Assembly (NCBI GenBank): GCA_963843275.1
Contig: CAWJJM010000012.1
Coordinates: forward strand, 744,001-808,000
Length of the DNA: 64,000 nucleotides
Source of the DNA: CAWJJM01 sp963843275
GTDB lineage: Bacteria > Acidobacteriota > Thermoanaerobaculia > Multivoradales > JBCCEF01
Direction of reading: 5' to 3'
Part shown: positions 32,223 to 42,524 of the stretch, piece by piece
Position numbering within the stretch: position 1 is the stretch's first letter
How the letters are laid out: each line of letters opens with the position of its first letter
The notes under the pieces: model-generated
Told to the model about the DNA's origin: nothing
Database searches by the model: none
The model's input: only the letters and a program-made list of their open reading frames with translations
Made by a program: the position numbers and the translations under genes

Positions 32223-33563
32223 CTACCCGGCGGTCAGCTCCGACGCCACCCGCGGAGTGGTCAGCAGCTCGGTGAAGACCTCCCAGCGGCGCTCCGGGTC
32301 CTCGGCGGTGCCGCCGCGGGACTCCACCCAGCGCCGCACGAGATCCTGCCCCAGGGTGTAGTTGATGACGTAGGCGCGGTAGGTGTCGAAGAAGCGCACC
32401 CGCTGGGCGGCGCGCTCGCGGGTCATCAGGGCGTAGCGCTCGAGCCAGCCGATCGCCGCATCCCGGTCGATGTCGCCCTCGAGGTAACGGCGCGCCGCCT
32501 CGTTGCCGGCGTCGTCGAGCCCGGCGCGCAGCTCCTGGACGCGGGCGTACTCCGCGGCCCGGTCCGGGTCGAGCCCGGCGAGCGGGAACAGCGTCGTGCG
32601 CTCGAAGGCGAGCCGCTCGTCGCCGGGGAAGGCGACGTGGATCCCGAAGTTGGCGGTCCCCTCGGCGATCAGCGACTGCGGTGAGTAGAGCGGGTAGACG
32701 GTCAGCTCCACCCAGCCGCGCCCCTCCACCAGCCGGCTCTCGAGCAGGGCGTTGTAGACGTGGTGGCCGGGGTAGCCCTCGTGGCAGGCCAGGTCGATCG
32801 CCCGGTCGATGTGGACCGGCAGCTCGGTGTTGACCTGGATCAGGCTCTGGTGGTGGCCCTGGTACCAGTTGTAGGCGCTCCACGGCCGGTCGGTGACGAA
32901 CTCCACCCGGAAGCCCTCGTCCGCCGGCAGCTCGACGTGGCGGCGGGTGCGCTCCCGGCAGGCGGCGATGGCGGCGTCGAACACCGCGCCGAGGCGGTCG
33001 GGGGGGACGACGAAGTCGCGCTGCCAGGCGGCGAGGCGCTCGGCGAGCGGTCCCGCGCCGGGCACGAGCCGGTCGATCTCGGCGAGCGTGGCGGTGAAGT
33101 CCGTTGCGTCGTGGTGGGGCGCGACGGCGTCGTAGAGCGCCCGGGACTCCTCGTCGAAGCTCATCCGGGCGCCGCCGAGCAGGGCGGTGCGCGCCGCGAC
33201 CGCGGCGAGCTGCTTGGCGAGGAACGTCCGCCGCAGCCGCCACAGCTCGGCGTCGTCGCCGGCCGGCAGCGGCAGGGCGGCCGCCCGCAGGGACAGCTCG
33301 CCGGCGACGCGGCCGATCTCGGCCACCGGCCGCGGCGTTGCCTCGGCCTCGGCCCGCCACTCGTCCGGGCCGTAGTAGGCGTCGACGTACCCGTCGTCGT
33401 GCGTCCCCAGCTCGAGGACCAGGTGGACGTAGTCGCGGGCGATCGCATCCATGGCGGCGACGCTATCAGCGCCTGCCGCCACCTCCGGGGTGGCGGCGGG
33501 AGGCGGCGCGCAGGCGGCGAGCGCGACGAGGGAGACGGCGGCGAGCCGGCCGTGGCGGATCAC
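32223..33563 (-). CDS. DUF885-family metallohydrolase lipoprotein
   Basis: A 446-residue exported protein. The signal GRLAAVSLVALAACAPP has a lipobox LAAC. The diagnostic DUF885 motif DLACHEGYPGHHVYNALL is present (HExxPGH, probable zinc site), with LIAEGTANFGIH downstream supplying the third ligand region. Family members look like M3/M32-type metallopeptidases with poorly known substrates. GTG 33563 overlaps the stop of the tricorn-like protease gene upstream (GTGA), so the two are coupled and may act together in periplasmic peptide breakdown. Confidence 0.85.
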   Translation of the reverse strand: MIRHGRLAAVSLVALAACAPPPAATPEVAAGADSVAAMDAIARDYVHLVLELGTHDDGYVDAYYGPDEWRAEAEATPRPVAEIGRVAGELSLRAAALPLPAGDDAELWRLRRTFLAKQLAAVAARTALLGGARMSFDEESRALYDAVAPHHDATDFTATLAEIDRLVPGAGPLAERLAAWQRDFVVPPDRLGAVFDAAIAACRERTRRHVELPADEGFRVEFVTDRPWSAYNWYQGHHQSLIQVNTELPVHIDRAIDLACHEGYPGHHVYNALLESRLVEGRGWVELTVYPLYSPQSLIAEGTANFGIHVAFPGDERLAFERTTLFPLAGLDPDRAAEYARVQELRAGLDDAGNEAARRYLEGDIDRDAAIGWLERYALMTRERAAQRVRFFDTYRAYVINYTLGQDLVRRWVESRGGTAEDPERRWEVFTELLTTPRVASELTAG

Positions 33564-36500
33564 GGCCGGCCCTCGCCGCCCGCGCCCGGCGCCGGGGGCA
33601 GGCGGGGCTCGAAGTCCGGGTAGGCCGGCGGCTCGTAGGTGGGCGGGGGATTCTCGTCGAGCTGGCGCAGCAGCACCTCGACGGCCTTCTCGAGCTGCGG
33701 GTCGTGACCCTGGCGGACCAGCGCCGGGTCCTGCCGCACCTCGATGTCCGGCGCGATGCCGTGGTTCTCGACCTCCCACTCGCCCTCGAGGCCGTAGATC
33801 GCCCAGCGCGGCGCGGTGACCCGGCCGCCGTCGATCAGCTCCGGGTAGCCGCCGATGCCGACCAGCCCGCCCCAGGTGCGCACGCCGATCAGCGGGCCGA
33901 TCTCCTCGCGCTGGAAGAGCCAGGGCATGGCGTCGCCGCCGGAGCCGGCGAACTGGTTGATGATCATCGCCTTCGGGCCCGGGATGAGCTGCGTCGGCTC
34001 GGCGTAGTCCTCGCCCTCGCGGCTGCGCACGAACATCCGCGTCCGGCGCTGCAGCAGGTCGATCACGTAGTCGGCGATCTGCCCGCCGTGGTTGTAGCGC
34101 TCGTCGATCACCGCCCCCTGGCGCCCGACCTGGGCGAAGTAGTAGCGGTTGAAGTTGGTGAAGCCGCCGGCGGCGGTGTCCGGCAGGTGGACGTAGGCGA
34201 GCCGGCCGCCGCTGAGCTCGTCGACCTTGCGGCGGTTCGACTCGATCCAGGCGAGGTGCCGCAGGCCGAACTCGTCGGCGACCGGCACCACGGTGACGTC
34301 GCGCGCGCCGCTGCCGTCCGGATGCGGCCCGACGCGGAGCACCGTCTGGCGCCCCGCGGTCTCCTGGAAGAAGCGGTACAGGTTGTCGGCGGCGGTCACC
34401 TCGTGGCCGTCGACCGCCAGCAGGTACTCGCCCGCCGCGACGTCGACGCCGGGCTGGGTCAGCGGCGCCTGCAGGTCCGGGTTCCAGTTCTCCCCGTCGT
34501 AGATGCGGGCGAAGCGGTAGCGGTCGTGGTCGATCGAGTAGTCCGCTCCCAGCAGGCCGACGGCCACCCGGTCGACGTCGGGCAGGTCGCCCCCGGAGAC
34601 GAACATGTGGCCGACCGACAGGTACGAGAGCATGCGCCGGAACAGGAAGTTCAGGTCGTCACGCCCGGCCAGGCCGTCGAGCCAGGGGGCGAAGCGCCGC
34701 TCGGCCGCCGCCAGGTCGAGGCCGTGGAAGCCCGGGTCGTAGAAGAAGTCGCGCTCGATGCGCCACACCTCGTGGTACATCTGCGCGCCACTCGGCGGCC
34801 GGGTCGACCCGCACCTCCATGGCGGCGGTGGCGAGCGGCGCGGCGGGTCCGTCGCCGCCGCCGGGCGGGGCGTCGGAGCCGACGATCCACCAGCTCCCCT
34901 GCTTGCCGTAGAGGAGCTTCTTGCCGTCGGCCGAGAGGGCGAAGCCCGTCGCCCCCTCCACCAGGGTCGTGGTCTTGCGCTTCTCCAGGGTGAAGCGCCG
35001 GACGGCGACGCCCGGTCCCGGGCCGTCCTCCGTCGGCAGCGTCACCAGCGGCGCCTCGAGCAGGTAGAGCTCGCCCTCGCCGCCCGCGGCGAGACCCTGG
35101 TAGTTGGCCGCCTCGATGGGCAGCGCCAGGGTGCGCTGGAGGATGCCGTCGAAGTCGATGCGGACCGGCTCCGGCGCCTTCTCGCCCGCGTCCTTCGCCT
35201 CGTCGGCCGCCTTCTTCCCGGCGCCGCGGGCCTCGGCCTTCGTGTCCTCCTTCGCGGCTCCGGCGTCCCCGGCCGGGGTCTCGTCGTCGGCCTTCTCCTC
35301 GTCGCTCTCCGGCGGGATCGGCGAGGGGAGGTCGCGGCGCAGCACCGCCACGTAGACGCTGCGGCTCTCCGGGTGCGCGTCGCTCGTCATGTCGAGCCAG
35401 CCGGTCGACAGGCCGCGGTCGGTCGAGGCGGTGAAGTAGAGGTACTTGCCGCTGCGGTCGAACGCCGGGTAGAGGCAGTCGCTCATCCCGTCGGTCACCC
35501 GGGTCGTCGTGCCGTCGGCGAGCGAGTGGACGAAGACGGCGCGCAGGTGGTTGGGGAGCTGCTTGGTGTAGGCGAGCCAGCGGCTGTCGGGCGACCACAC
35601 GGGGTCGAACTCGTGCAGCGGTGTGTCGTAGCGGTCCGTGTCGACCTTGACCGGCCCGCCGTGCCCGAGGTCCACCACCCACAGGTTCAGGCGCTTGTCG
35701 CGGAAGGCGATCTTCTCGCTGTCGGGGGACCAGGTCGGCGAGTAGAAGAACGACGGCGGGTCGCCGAGGGCGACGCGGCGGACCTCGCCGAGGCCGTCCT
35801 GGGCGACCACGTGCAGGGCGTACTCGCCCGAGGCGTCGGAGAAGAAGGCGATGCGGGTGCCGTCCGGCGACCACGCCGGGTCGCGCTCGGCGACGCCGGG
35901 CGAGCGGGTGAGGTTGCGCACGTCTCCCTTCTCGGCCGGCACGGTGAGGATCTCGCCGTGGGCCTCGAAGACGGCCCGCGCCCCGCTCGGCGAGATCGCC
36001 GCGTGGACGATCTGTTCGCCCACCTTCTCGAAGTGGGGGCGCAGGGCCGGCAGGTCGCCGGCGATCTCGACCGCCACCGGGCGCTCGGTGCCGCTGGCGA
36101 GGTCGAACAGGTGCAGGGCCCCCATCTGCGAGTAGACGATGGCGCCCGGCCCGGCCGCCGCCGCGTCGACGTCGAAGCCGTCGTTGGCCAGCACCTGGCG
36201 CACCTGCCCCGAGCCGGTGTCATAGGCGAACAGGGTGCGCGGCCCGTTGCGGTCGGAGAGGAAGTAGACGGTGTCGCCGACCCACATCGGGTTGCGGTCG
36301 TTGGAGTTGTCGCGCGGCACCTCGACCACGCTCGAGTCGCTCAGCCGGGCGATCCAGATGGGCGTCGTCTGGCCGCCCCGGTAGTTGCGCCAGTCGGGCT
36401 CCCACTGGAACACCGGGCTGTAGGCGAGGTGCGAGCCGTCCGGCGAGTAGGAGCCGTCCTCCGCCATCGACAGGGGGATCTCCTCGGGCGGCCCGCCGTC

Positions 36501-36934
36501 GAGGCCGAGCGTGTAGAGGCGGTGGGAGTCGGTGGCCCGGGCGCGCGAGGAGACCATCAGGATGCGCCCGCCGCCCGGCGTCCAGCCGACGGCCACGTCG
36601 TCCTCCGGGTGCCAGGTCAGCCGCTGCGGCACGCCGCCGGCCGCCGCGATCACGTAGACGTCGAGGTTGCCGTCGTAGTCGGCGCTGTAGGCGATCCGGC
36701 TGCCGTCGGGGAGAAGACCGGCCGGGTCGCGCGGTGGCTGCCGCTGACCACCCGGTGCGCCGTACCGCCGTCGCGCGGCACGACCCAGATGTCGCCGCCG
36801 TAGGCGAAGGCGATCCGGTCCGCGGAGAGCGACGGGGTCCGCAGCAGCAGCGGTGGCCCGGCGTGGGACGGCGCCGGGACGGCGAGCGCGGCGAGCACGG
36901 CGAGGCAGGGGACGACGAGCGACGGGCGATGCAT
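33560..36934 (-). CDS. Tricorn-like S41 protease with beta-propeller and PDZ domain, frame broken twice
   Basis: About 1124 residues after bridging two breaks. Signal peptide (MHRPSLVVPCLAVLAALAVP ending SHA), then TolB/PD40-type beta-propeller repeats (SPDGSHLAYSPV, DPAWSPDGTRIAFFSD, DPVWSPDSRWLAYTK), a Lys/Glu-rich linker, a tricorn C1 helical region (MYHEVWRIERDFFYD), a PDZ domain (GEYLLAVDGHEVTAADN) and the S41 core with catalytic Ser in NQFAGSGGDAMPW. The breaks are a missing base in the GGGG at 36708-36711 and an extra base at about 34784. Periplasmic oligopeptide degradation is the likely role. AAGGAGGG precedes ATG 36934. Confidence 0.88.
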
Positions 36935-37019
36935 GCGACCCTCCTTCGGTTCGATGGCACGGTACGGGATCGGGCGGGGCGACGCCGCGAAGCGGCCGGG
37001 GCCGCGCACGGCCGAAGGC

Positions 37020-37025
37020 TACAAT
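37020..37025 (+). promoter_or_regulatory. TACAAT -10 element upstream of the 90-residue gene
   Basis: GGCTACAAT in the 117-base divergent gap, 26 bases before ATG 37052. No Shine-Dalgarno sequence follows. Confidence 0.5.
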
Positions 37026-37051
37026 CAGCCCCCGGATCGCACCAGCCGCCG

Positions 37052-37324
37052 ATGTCGCCCCGCTTCGCGTACCACCCGCACATCCTCTACGCCCTGGAGC
37101 GGCACGGGTTGCGGCCCCGCCCGGTCGATCCGCCCCGCGACGTCTACGAGCTCCTCAAGTCGATCTACACCTTCGAGGTGCGCGGCCTGCGCGCCGAGCA
37201 GAAGGCCGCCGAACGCCGGCTGGGGCGGCTGCCGATCGAGGAGTTCCGCCGCCGACTGGCCGAGCTGAAGGCGCGCTACCCGGTGCTGCACATCCCCCCG
37301 CAGCACTGGGCCCGGCGCCTCTAG
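37052..37324 (+). CDS. Small conserved-looking hypothetical protein
   Basis: 90 residues: an N-terminal RFAYHPHILYALERHGLRP and a charged helical C-terminus (ELLKSIYTFEVRGLRAEQK, LPIEEFRRRLAELK, PVLHIPPQHWARRL). It is cytoplasmic with no membrane segment and has coding-type codon use (G/C third positions). I do not recognise a family. It is oppositely oriented to the protease gene and has its own -10 element. Confidence 0.6.
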   Translation: MSPRFAYHPHILYALERHGLRPRPVDPPRDVYELLKSIYTFEVRGLRAEQKAAERRLGRLPIEEFRRRLAELKARYPVLHIPPQHWARRL

Positions 37325-37408
37325 GGCCGCCGCCCGGGCGTTGCGCAGGCGGGCCGCCTCGGGCGCGCCCGGGGGAGGCGGTCGATCGGAGATCGCGCAC
37401 GGTTGGGC

Positions 37409-37414
37409 TATCCT
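37409..37414 (+). promoter_or_regulatory. TATCCT -10 element directly upstream of the histidine kinase
   Basis: GGCTATCCT ending 6 bases before ATG 37421, no Shine-Dalgarno sequence, consistent with a leaderless mRNA. It argues for ATG 37421 over the upstream in-frame TTG at 37403. Confidence 0.5.
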
Positions 37415-37420
37415 TTCGGG

Positions 37421-39975
37421 ATGGAGTCCGCCGCGGCGAGCCCGCCGGCGCCGGCGACGGGGTTCGTCCCCGCGCTCCGCCGGCTCAGCGTCAGCACCCT
37501 CCGCTGGTGGACCGGCCTCTTCTGCAGCTTCCTCGGCGCCTTCATGGTCGTGGCGCCGCAGGAGTTCGGGGGCGCCACCTACCGCGCCATCGAGCTGCGC
37601 CCGCTGTCGTGGGGCATCGCCTTCCTGGTCGCCGGCGCCGCCATGGTCACCGCCGCGGCGCTCCGCCCGCGGCGGCGCTTCTACCTGGTGGCGCATCTGC
37701 TCACCGCCGGCGTGCTGTCGCTGCTGGCGGGCGGCTTCGCGGGCGCCGGCTCGTGGGCCGGCGCGGCGGTCTACACCGTGTTCCTGGTCGGCGTCCTGAT
37801 CGCCGCGCCGGCCGCGCCGCGCTCCCCGCTGCCGCGCCGGGTCCGGCGCGGCGACCTGTTCTCGACCCTGATGGCCGGCGCCGGGGTGGTGGTCGGCGCG
37901 CTGCTGCTGCTGGCGCCCGCCAGCGTGCCGTCGGCCGCCTACCTCGGCGACCGCGCCCGCTGGCTGGGGGCGCTGCTCGTGCTGTCGTGCCCGCTGCTCT
38001 TCCTGGTGCAGCTCCGCCCCGGCCTGCCGCGGCGGGTGGTATGGACGGCGCACCTGCTGTCGGGGCTCGCCCTGCTGATGGTCATGGTGTTCCTCTCGGT
38101 GCCGGTGCGCGCCTCGACCGGGATCGCGCTGTGGGGCAGCGGCGGCGTCACCGTGGCGCTGCTGCCGGCGTTGCGCCGCAGCCTGCAGGACTTCGACCCC
38201 GGGTCGCTGAGGACGCGCCTCGCCCTGGCCTTCGCCGCCGCCACCACGCTGTCGCTGCTGGTGACGGTGGCGCTGGTCACCGCCGGCACGGAGCAGCTCA
38301 CCGCGCAGGAGCTCAGCCACACCGAGCGCGACAAGGCCCTGTCGCTGGCCCGCAACGTCGTCGACTACCTCGAGCTGGTGGTGGCCCGCAACGGCTACCT
38401 GGCGGCCGCCGCCGGCCGCGCCCCCTGGGAGCCGCGGCCACAGCTCGCGCTGCTCGCCACGGCCGCCGACGAGCACCCGCGGATCAGCGGTCTCGCCACC
38501 TTCGCGGAGGACGGCGAGCCGCTGGCCCGGGTCGGCCGGCGCACCCTGCCGCGGCTCTGGGCGCTGCGCTTCGCCGGCGAGCTGCTCGCCGGCGACGGCG
38601 CCGAGGTGGCCTACGACATCCTCGACGACGGCGCCGGCCCGATGATGGTCGTCGCCTCGCCGGTGTACGCGGACGGCGCGCGGGTTGGCCTGCTGCTGAC
38701 GGGATACGACGGCGTGGCGGTGCTGCGCCGCCTGTCGCGCCAGGCCCTCGGCGTGCGGGTGGTCGACGGCGAGGGCCGGGTGCTGGTGTCCGACGGGCTG
38801 TCGGCGGACGACGGGGAGGCGACGACGGACCTCCTGGCCGCCGAGGACGTGCCGGGCGGGCCGTGGCGGGTCGAGGTGGTGCGGACGCTGTCGCCGACGC
38901 TGGCGGCGCTGCGGCGGGGCCGGCTGCAGGTGTTCCTGCTGCTCGTCGTGGTGGTGCTGCTGGCGGTCGTCGCGGGGGCCCTCGCGGCGCGGTTGATCAC
39001 CGGTTCGCTCGAGCGCCTCGCCGCCGCCGCCGACGAGCTGGCGGCGGGCAAGCCGGCCGTGCCCCTGACCGCCACCGGCATCACCGAGGTCGACCGCCTC
39101 TCCGCGAACTTCCGCGACATGCGCGACCGCCTCGAGGTGCGCACCCGGGAGAGCGAGCGGCTGGCCGAGGAATCGCGGGAGCGGGCGGAGCGGCTGGCCG
39201 AGGCGGACCGCCGCAAGGACGAGTTCCTCGCCATGCTGGGGCACGAGCTGCGCAACCCGCTGGGCGCCATCTCGACCGCCACCTTCCTGCTCGGCGAGCT
39301 GCGCTCGGGCGAGCCGCGGACCGAGCGCGCGGTGGGGGTGATCCGGCGCCAGATGGAGCACCTGACCCGGATGGTCGACGACCTGCTCGACGTCTCGCGG
39401 ATCACCCGGGGCAAGGTGGCAGCTGCAGCGCTCCCGGCTCGATCTCGCCTCGGTCGTGGAGCGCGCCGTGGAGACCGCCGAGCCGATGATCGTCGCCCGC
39501 CACCACGAGCTCCGCGTCGAGCTGCCCGCCGAGCCGCTGACCCTGGTGGCCGACGCCACCCGTCTCGAGCAGGTGCTGGGGAACCTGCTGCGCAACGCCG
39601 CCAAGTACACCGAGGAGGAGGGCCACCTCGAGATCGCGGCCCGGCCGCCAGGGCGACGAGGCGGTGGTGGTGGTGCGCGACGACGGCATGGGGATCGCTC
39701 CCGACCTGCTGCCGCGGGTCTTCGACCTCTTCGCCCAGGGCCGCCAGGGCCTCGACCGCACCGGCGGCGGCCTGGGGATCGGCTTGACCCTGGTACGGCA
39801 GCTCGTCGAGCTGCACGGCGGGCGGGCCGAGGCCCGCAGCGGCGGCCCGGGCCACGGCTCGGAGTTCGAGATCCGCCTGCCGCTCGCCGGGGCCGGCGAC
39901 GAGGTGGCGGCCGGGGAGGGCGTCGGGTCGCACGCCGGGGCCGAGCCCGGGGAGGGGATCGGCCGGGCCGGGTGA
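37421..39975 (+). CDS. Membrane sensor histidine kinase, frame broken twice
   Basis: About 850 residues once two breaks are bridged. Eight hydrophobic segments fill residues 25-260, then a further helix, an extracytoplasmic sensor region, a last membrane helix (FLLLVVVVLLAVVAGALAA), a HAMP-like linker and a helix. The transmitter domain has the H-box LGHELRNPLGAIS, N-box NLLRNAAKYTEE, G1 RDDGMGIAP and G2 GGGLGIGLTLVRQL. Extra bases at about 39420 and 39648 break the frame between H-box and N-box and before G1. Its partner regulator is not adjacent; the next gene is a permease. Signal unknown. Confidence 0.85.
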
Positions 39976-40084
39976 CCGGTCGGGGACGGCGCGTCCCAGG
40001 CGCGGACACGGACGCCGCCCGGGCTCCCGGGGGACCGATCGGCACGCACCTTGCGCTGGTCCGAGGGGACGTCCCGGCCCCGTG

Positions 40085-42514
40085 ATGCTGCGAGCGACCT
40101 GCAACCAACTGCGCCACAACCCCGGCCACACGCTGGCCGTGGTGGCGACCGTCGCCGCCGCGCTGGTGGTGGCGATCGCCGCGCTCAGCGTGGTGAGCGC
40201 CTTCCTGCTCCGGCCGCTGCCGATCGACGGGCTGGACCGGCTGGCCCGCCTGCGCGAGGCGCGGTACGCCGAGGACGGCTCGATCGCCCGGCAGTACAGC
40301 CTCTCGGCGGCGACCCTGCGGCTGTGGCGGGAGCGCAACACCGTCTTCAGCGGCATCGCCGCCGGGACCGCCGACGCCCGCAGCCTCACGGGCGGTGACG
40401 GCGTCCCCGAGCGGCTCCCGGGGGCGCGGGTCACCACCGACTTCTTCCAGGTGCTCGGGCTGCGCGCCGAGCGCGGCCGCACCTTCTCGCCCGACGAGCC
40501 GGCCGACCGGCGGGAGGTGGTGATCTCCGACGCGCTGTGGCGCCGCCGCTTCGCCGCCGACCCGGAGATCGTGGGGCGGTCGCTGGAGCTCGACGGCGAG
40601 CGTTGGCAGGTGATCGGGGTCCTGCCGCGCGGCATCCACCACCCCTACGACGCCGACTACTGGTTGCCCCTGGACCTCGGCGACGAGGCGTTCCGCCCGG
40701 GTGGCAACTACCTCTACGCGCCGGCGCGGCTGCGGCCCGGCGTCGACCGGGCCGAGGCGGAACGCGCCATGCGCCGGCTGGCCACCGAGCTCCGCCGCGA
40801 GGCCGGCGACCTGACCCGGGCCGAGGGCGCCGTGGTGCGCCCGCTCCGCGACGAGCTGCTGCGCGACCTCGTCCCGGTGGTGGCGTGGATCGGCGGCTCG
40901 GCGCTGCTGGTCGTCCTCCTCGGCCTGGTCAACCTCACCAACCTGCTGCTGGCGCGGGCCCTGCGCGACGCCCCGCGCGCCGCCGTCCGCTGGGCGCTCG
41001 GCGCCCGGCGCGGCCGCCTGCTCGCCGAGGCGCTGCTGCGCAACGGCTTGCTGGTCGGCGCCGCCGCGGCCCTGGCGATCCCGGCGGCCGCCGTCCTGGT
41101 GCCCTCGCTGGCCGGCTTCGTCGGGCTCTCGGCGCTGCGGGAGTTCGACGCCGGTCCGCGGCTCGACGCGACGACGGTGGTCCTCACCCTCGCCGTCGCC
41201 GCGCTCCTCGCCGCCCTGCTCGCCGCCGTCGAGGTCGCCTTCCAGGGCCGGGTCGCCTCGCCGGCGGCGCTGGCCGCCGGCGGCCGCGGGCGCAGCCCTG
41301 GACGGCGGGCGTCACGGGCGATGCGCGGCCTGGCGGTGGCGCAGATGGCGCTGAGCTTCGCGCTGCTGGCGGTCGCCGCCACCGTCGCCGCCGACTACCG
41401 CGAGCTGGTGGCGGGCGATCCCGGCTACGGCATCGCGGACCGCGCCCTGATGGACGTCGGCTTCTCCGCGACACGCTTCCCGGACACGCCGTCCCGGGTG
41501 CGGGCGGTGGAGCGCGTCGAGGCGGAGCTGGCGAAGCTCCCGGGGGTGACCGCGGTGGCCGCCTCCACGGTGACCCCGGACTACGCGGGGAGCTGGGGCG
41601 CCTCCTACCGGGTCCCCGGCCAGGACCCGCGGCGGCCGGGCGAGGAACGGCTCACCAACCTGCGCCTGGTGTCTCCCGGCTACTTCGCGGCGATGGGGAT
41701 CGAGCGCCTCGCCGGCCGCGACTTCACGGCCCGCGAGATGCACGATCCCGAGACCGGCAGCGTCATCGTCAGCCGCGACCTGGCGCGCGAGGCGTTCGGC
41801 ACCGCCGACGCGGTGGGCCGCCGCCTGCTGCGGGTGTCGCGCGACGGGGAGGCGCCGCGACGGCTGACCGTGGTCGGGGTGGTCGACGACGTCGAGGAGT
41901 CCATCGCCAGCGAGTTCTGGCCGGTCCGGCACGCCTGGTACCTGCCGCTGTCGGTGGGTACCGACTATGACCTGCCCGGCGTGACCCTGGTGGTGCGCAC
42001 GGCGCCGGGGGTGGCGCCGCCGCGGGCCGGGATGCGGCGCGCCGCGGTCGCGGTCGACCCGACGTTGGCGCCGGGGCGGCTCGCCACCCTGCGCGAGCGC
42101 CTGGTCGAGGTCCACCCGCGGCACCGGCTGAGCGCCTTCACCTACGCGCTGTTCGCCGCCGTCGCCCTGGTGGTCGCGGCGGTGGGCCTGTTCAGCCTGC
42201 AGTGGTTCCTCGTCCACGGGCGCCTGCGGGAGCTGGCGGTGCGCCTGTCGGTGGGGGCCACGCCGGCGCGGCTGTTCCGCAGGATCGTGGGGGAGGGGCT
42301 GGCGCTCGGCGCGCTGGCGCTCGGGGCGGGGGCGCCGTTGCTGTGGGCCGGCGTCCGTCTCTACCACGGCTTCGTGGGGGGCGGCGGCGGCGCGGAGAGC
42401 TGGGCCGTCGTCGCGGCCGCCGCGGTGCTCGTCCTGGCTGCCGTCGCCGCCACCCTGGCGCCGGCCCTGCGCGCCTCGCGGCTCGAGCCGCGCGAGGTCC
42501 TGCAGCTCCAGTAG
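40085..42514 (+). CDS. Acidobacterial duplicated orphan permease (ADOP, FtsX/MacB type)
   Basis: An 809-residue permease built of two copies of the MacB periplasmic domain plus FtsX membrane block. N-terminal signature TCNQLRHNPGHTLAVVATVA; periplasmic repeat 1 ends VIGVLPRGIHHPYDADYWLP; membrane block (LVNLTNLLLARALRDAPRAA, then ALGARRGRLLAEALLRNGLL); repeat 2 has VSPGYFAAMGIERLAGRDF; and it ends LRASRLEPREVLQLQ. No ATP-binding subunit is adjacent, as expected for this family, which is hugely expanded in Acidobacteria. Substrate unknown. GTG 40082 is an alternative start one codon upstream. Confidence 0.9.
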   Translation: MLRATCNQLRHNPGHTLAVVATVAAALVVAIAALSVVSAFLLRPLPIDGLDRLARLREARYAEDGSIARQYSLSAATLRLWRERNTVFSGIAAGTADARSLTGGDGVPERLPGARVTTDFFQVLGLRAERGRTFSPDEPADRREVVISDALWRRRFAADPEIVGRSLELDGERWQVIGVLPRGIHHPYDADYWLPLDLGDEAFRPGGNYLYAPARLRPGVDRAEAERAMRRLATELRREAGDLTRAEGAVVRPLRDELLRDLVPVVAWIGGSALLVVLLGLVNLTNLLLARALRDAPRAAVRWALGARRGRLLAEALLRNGLLVGAAAALAIPAAAVLVPSLAGFVGLSALREFDAGPRLDATTVVLTLAVAALLAALLAAVEVAFQGRVASPAALAAGGRGRSPGRRASRAMRGLAVAQMALSFALLAVAATVAADYRELVAGDPGYGIADRALMDVGFSATRFPDTPSRVRAVERVEAELAKLPGVTAVAASTVTPDYAGSWGASYRVPGQDPRRPGEERLTNLRLVSPGYFAAMGIERLAGRDFTAREMHDPETGSVIVSRDLAREAFGTADAVGRRLLRVSRDGEAPRRLTVVGVVDDVEESIASEFWPVRHAWYLPLSVGTDYDLPGVTLVVRTAPGVAPPRAGMRRAAVAVDPTLAPGRLATLRERLVEVHPRHRLSAFTYALFAAVALVVAAVGLFSLQWFLVHGRLRELAVRLSVGATPARLFRRIVGEGLALGALALGAGAPLLWAGVRLYHGFVGGGGGAESWAVVAAAAVLVLAAVAATLAPALRASRLEPREVLQLQ

Positions 42515-42524
42515 CCGGCGCCGC

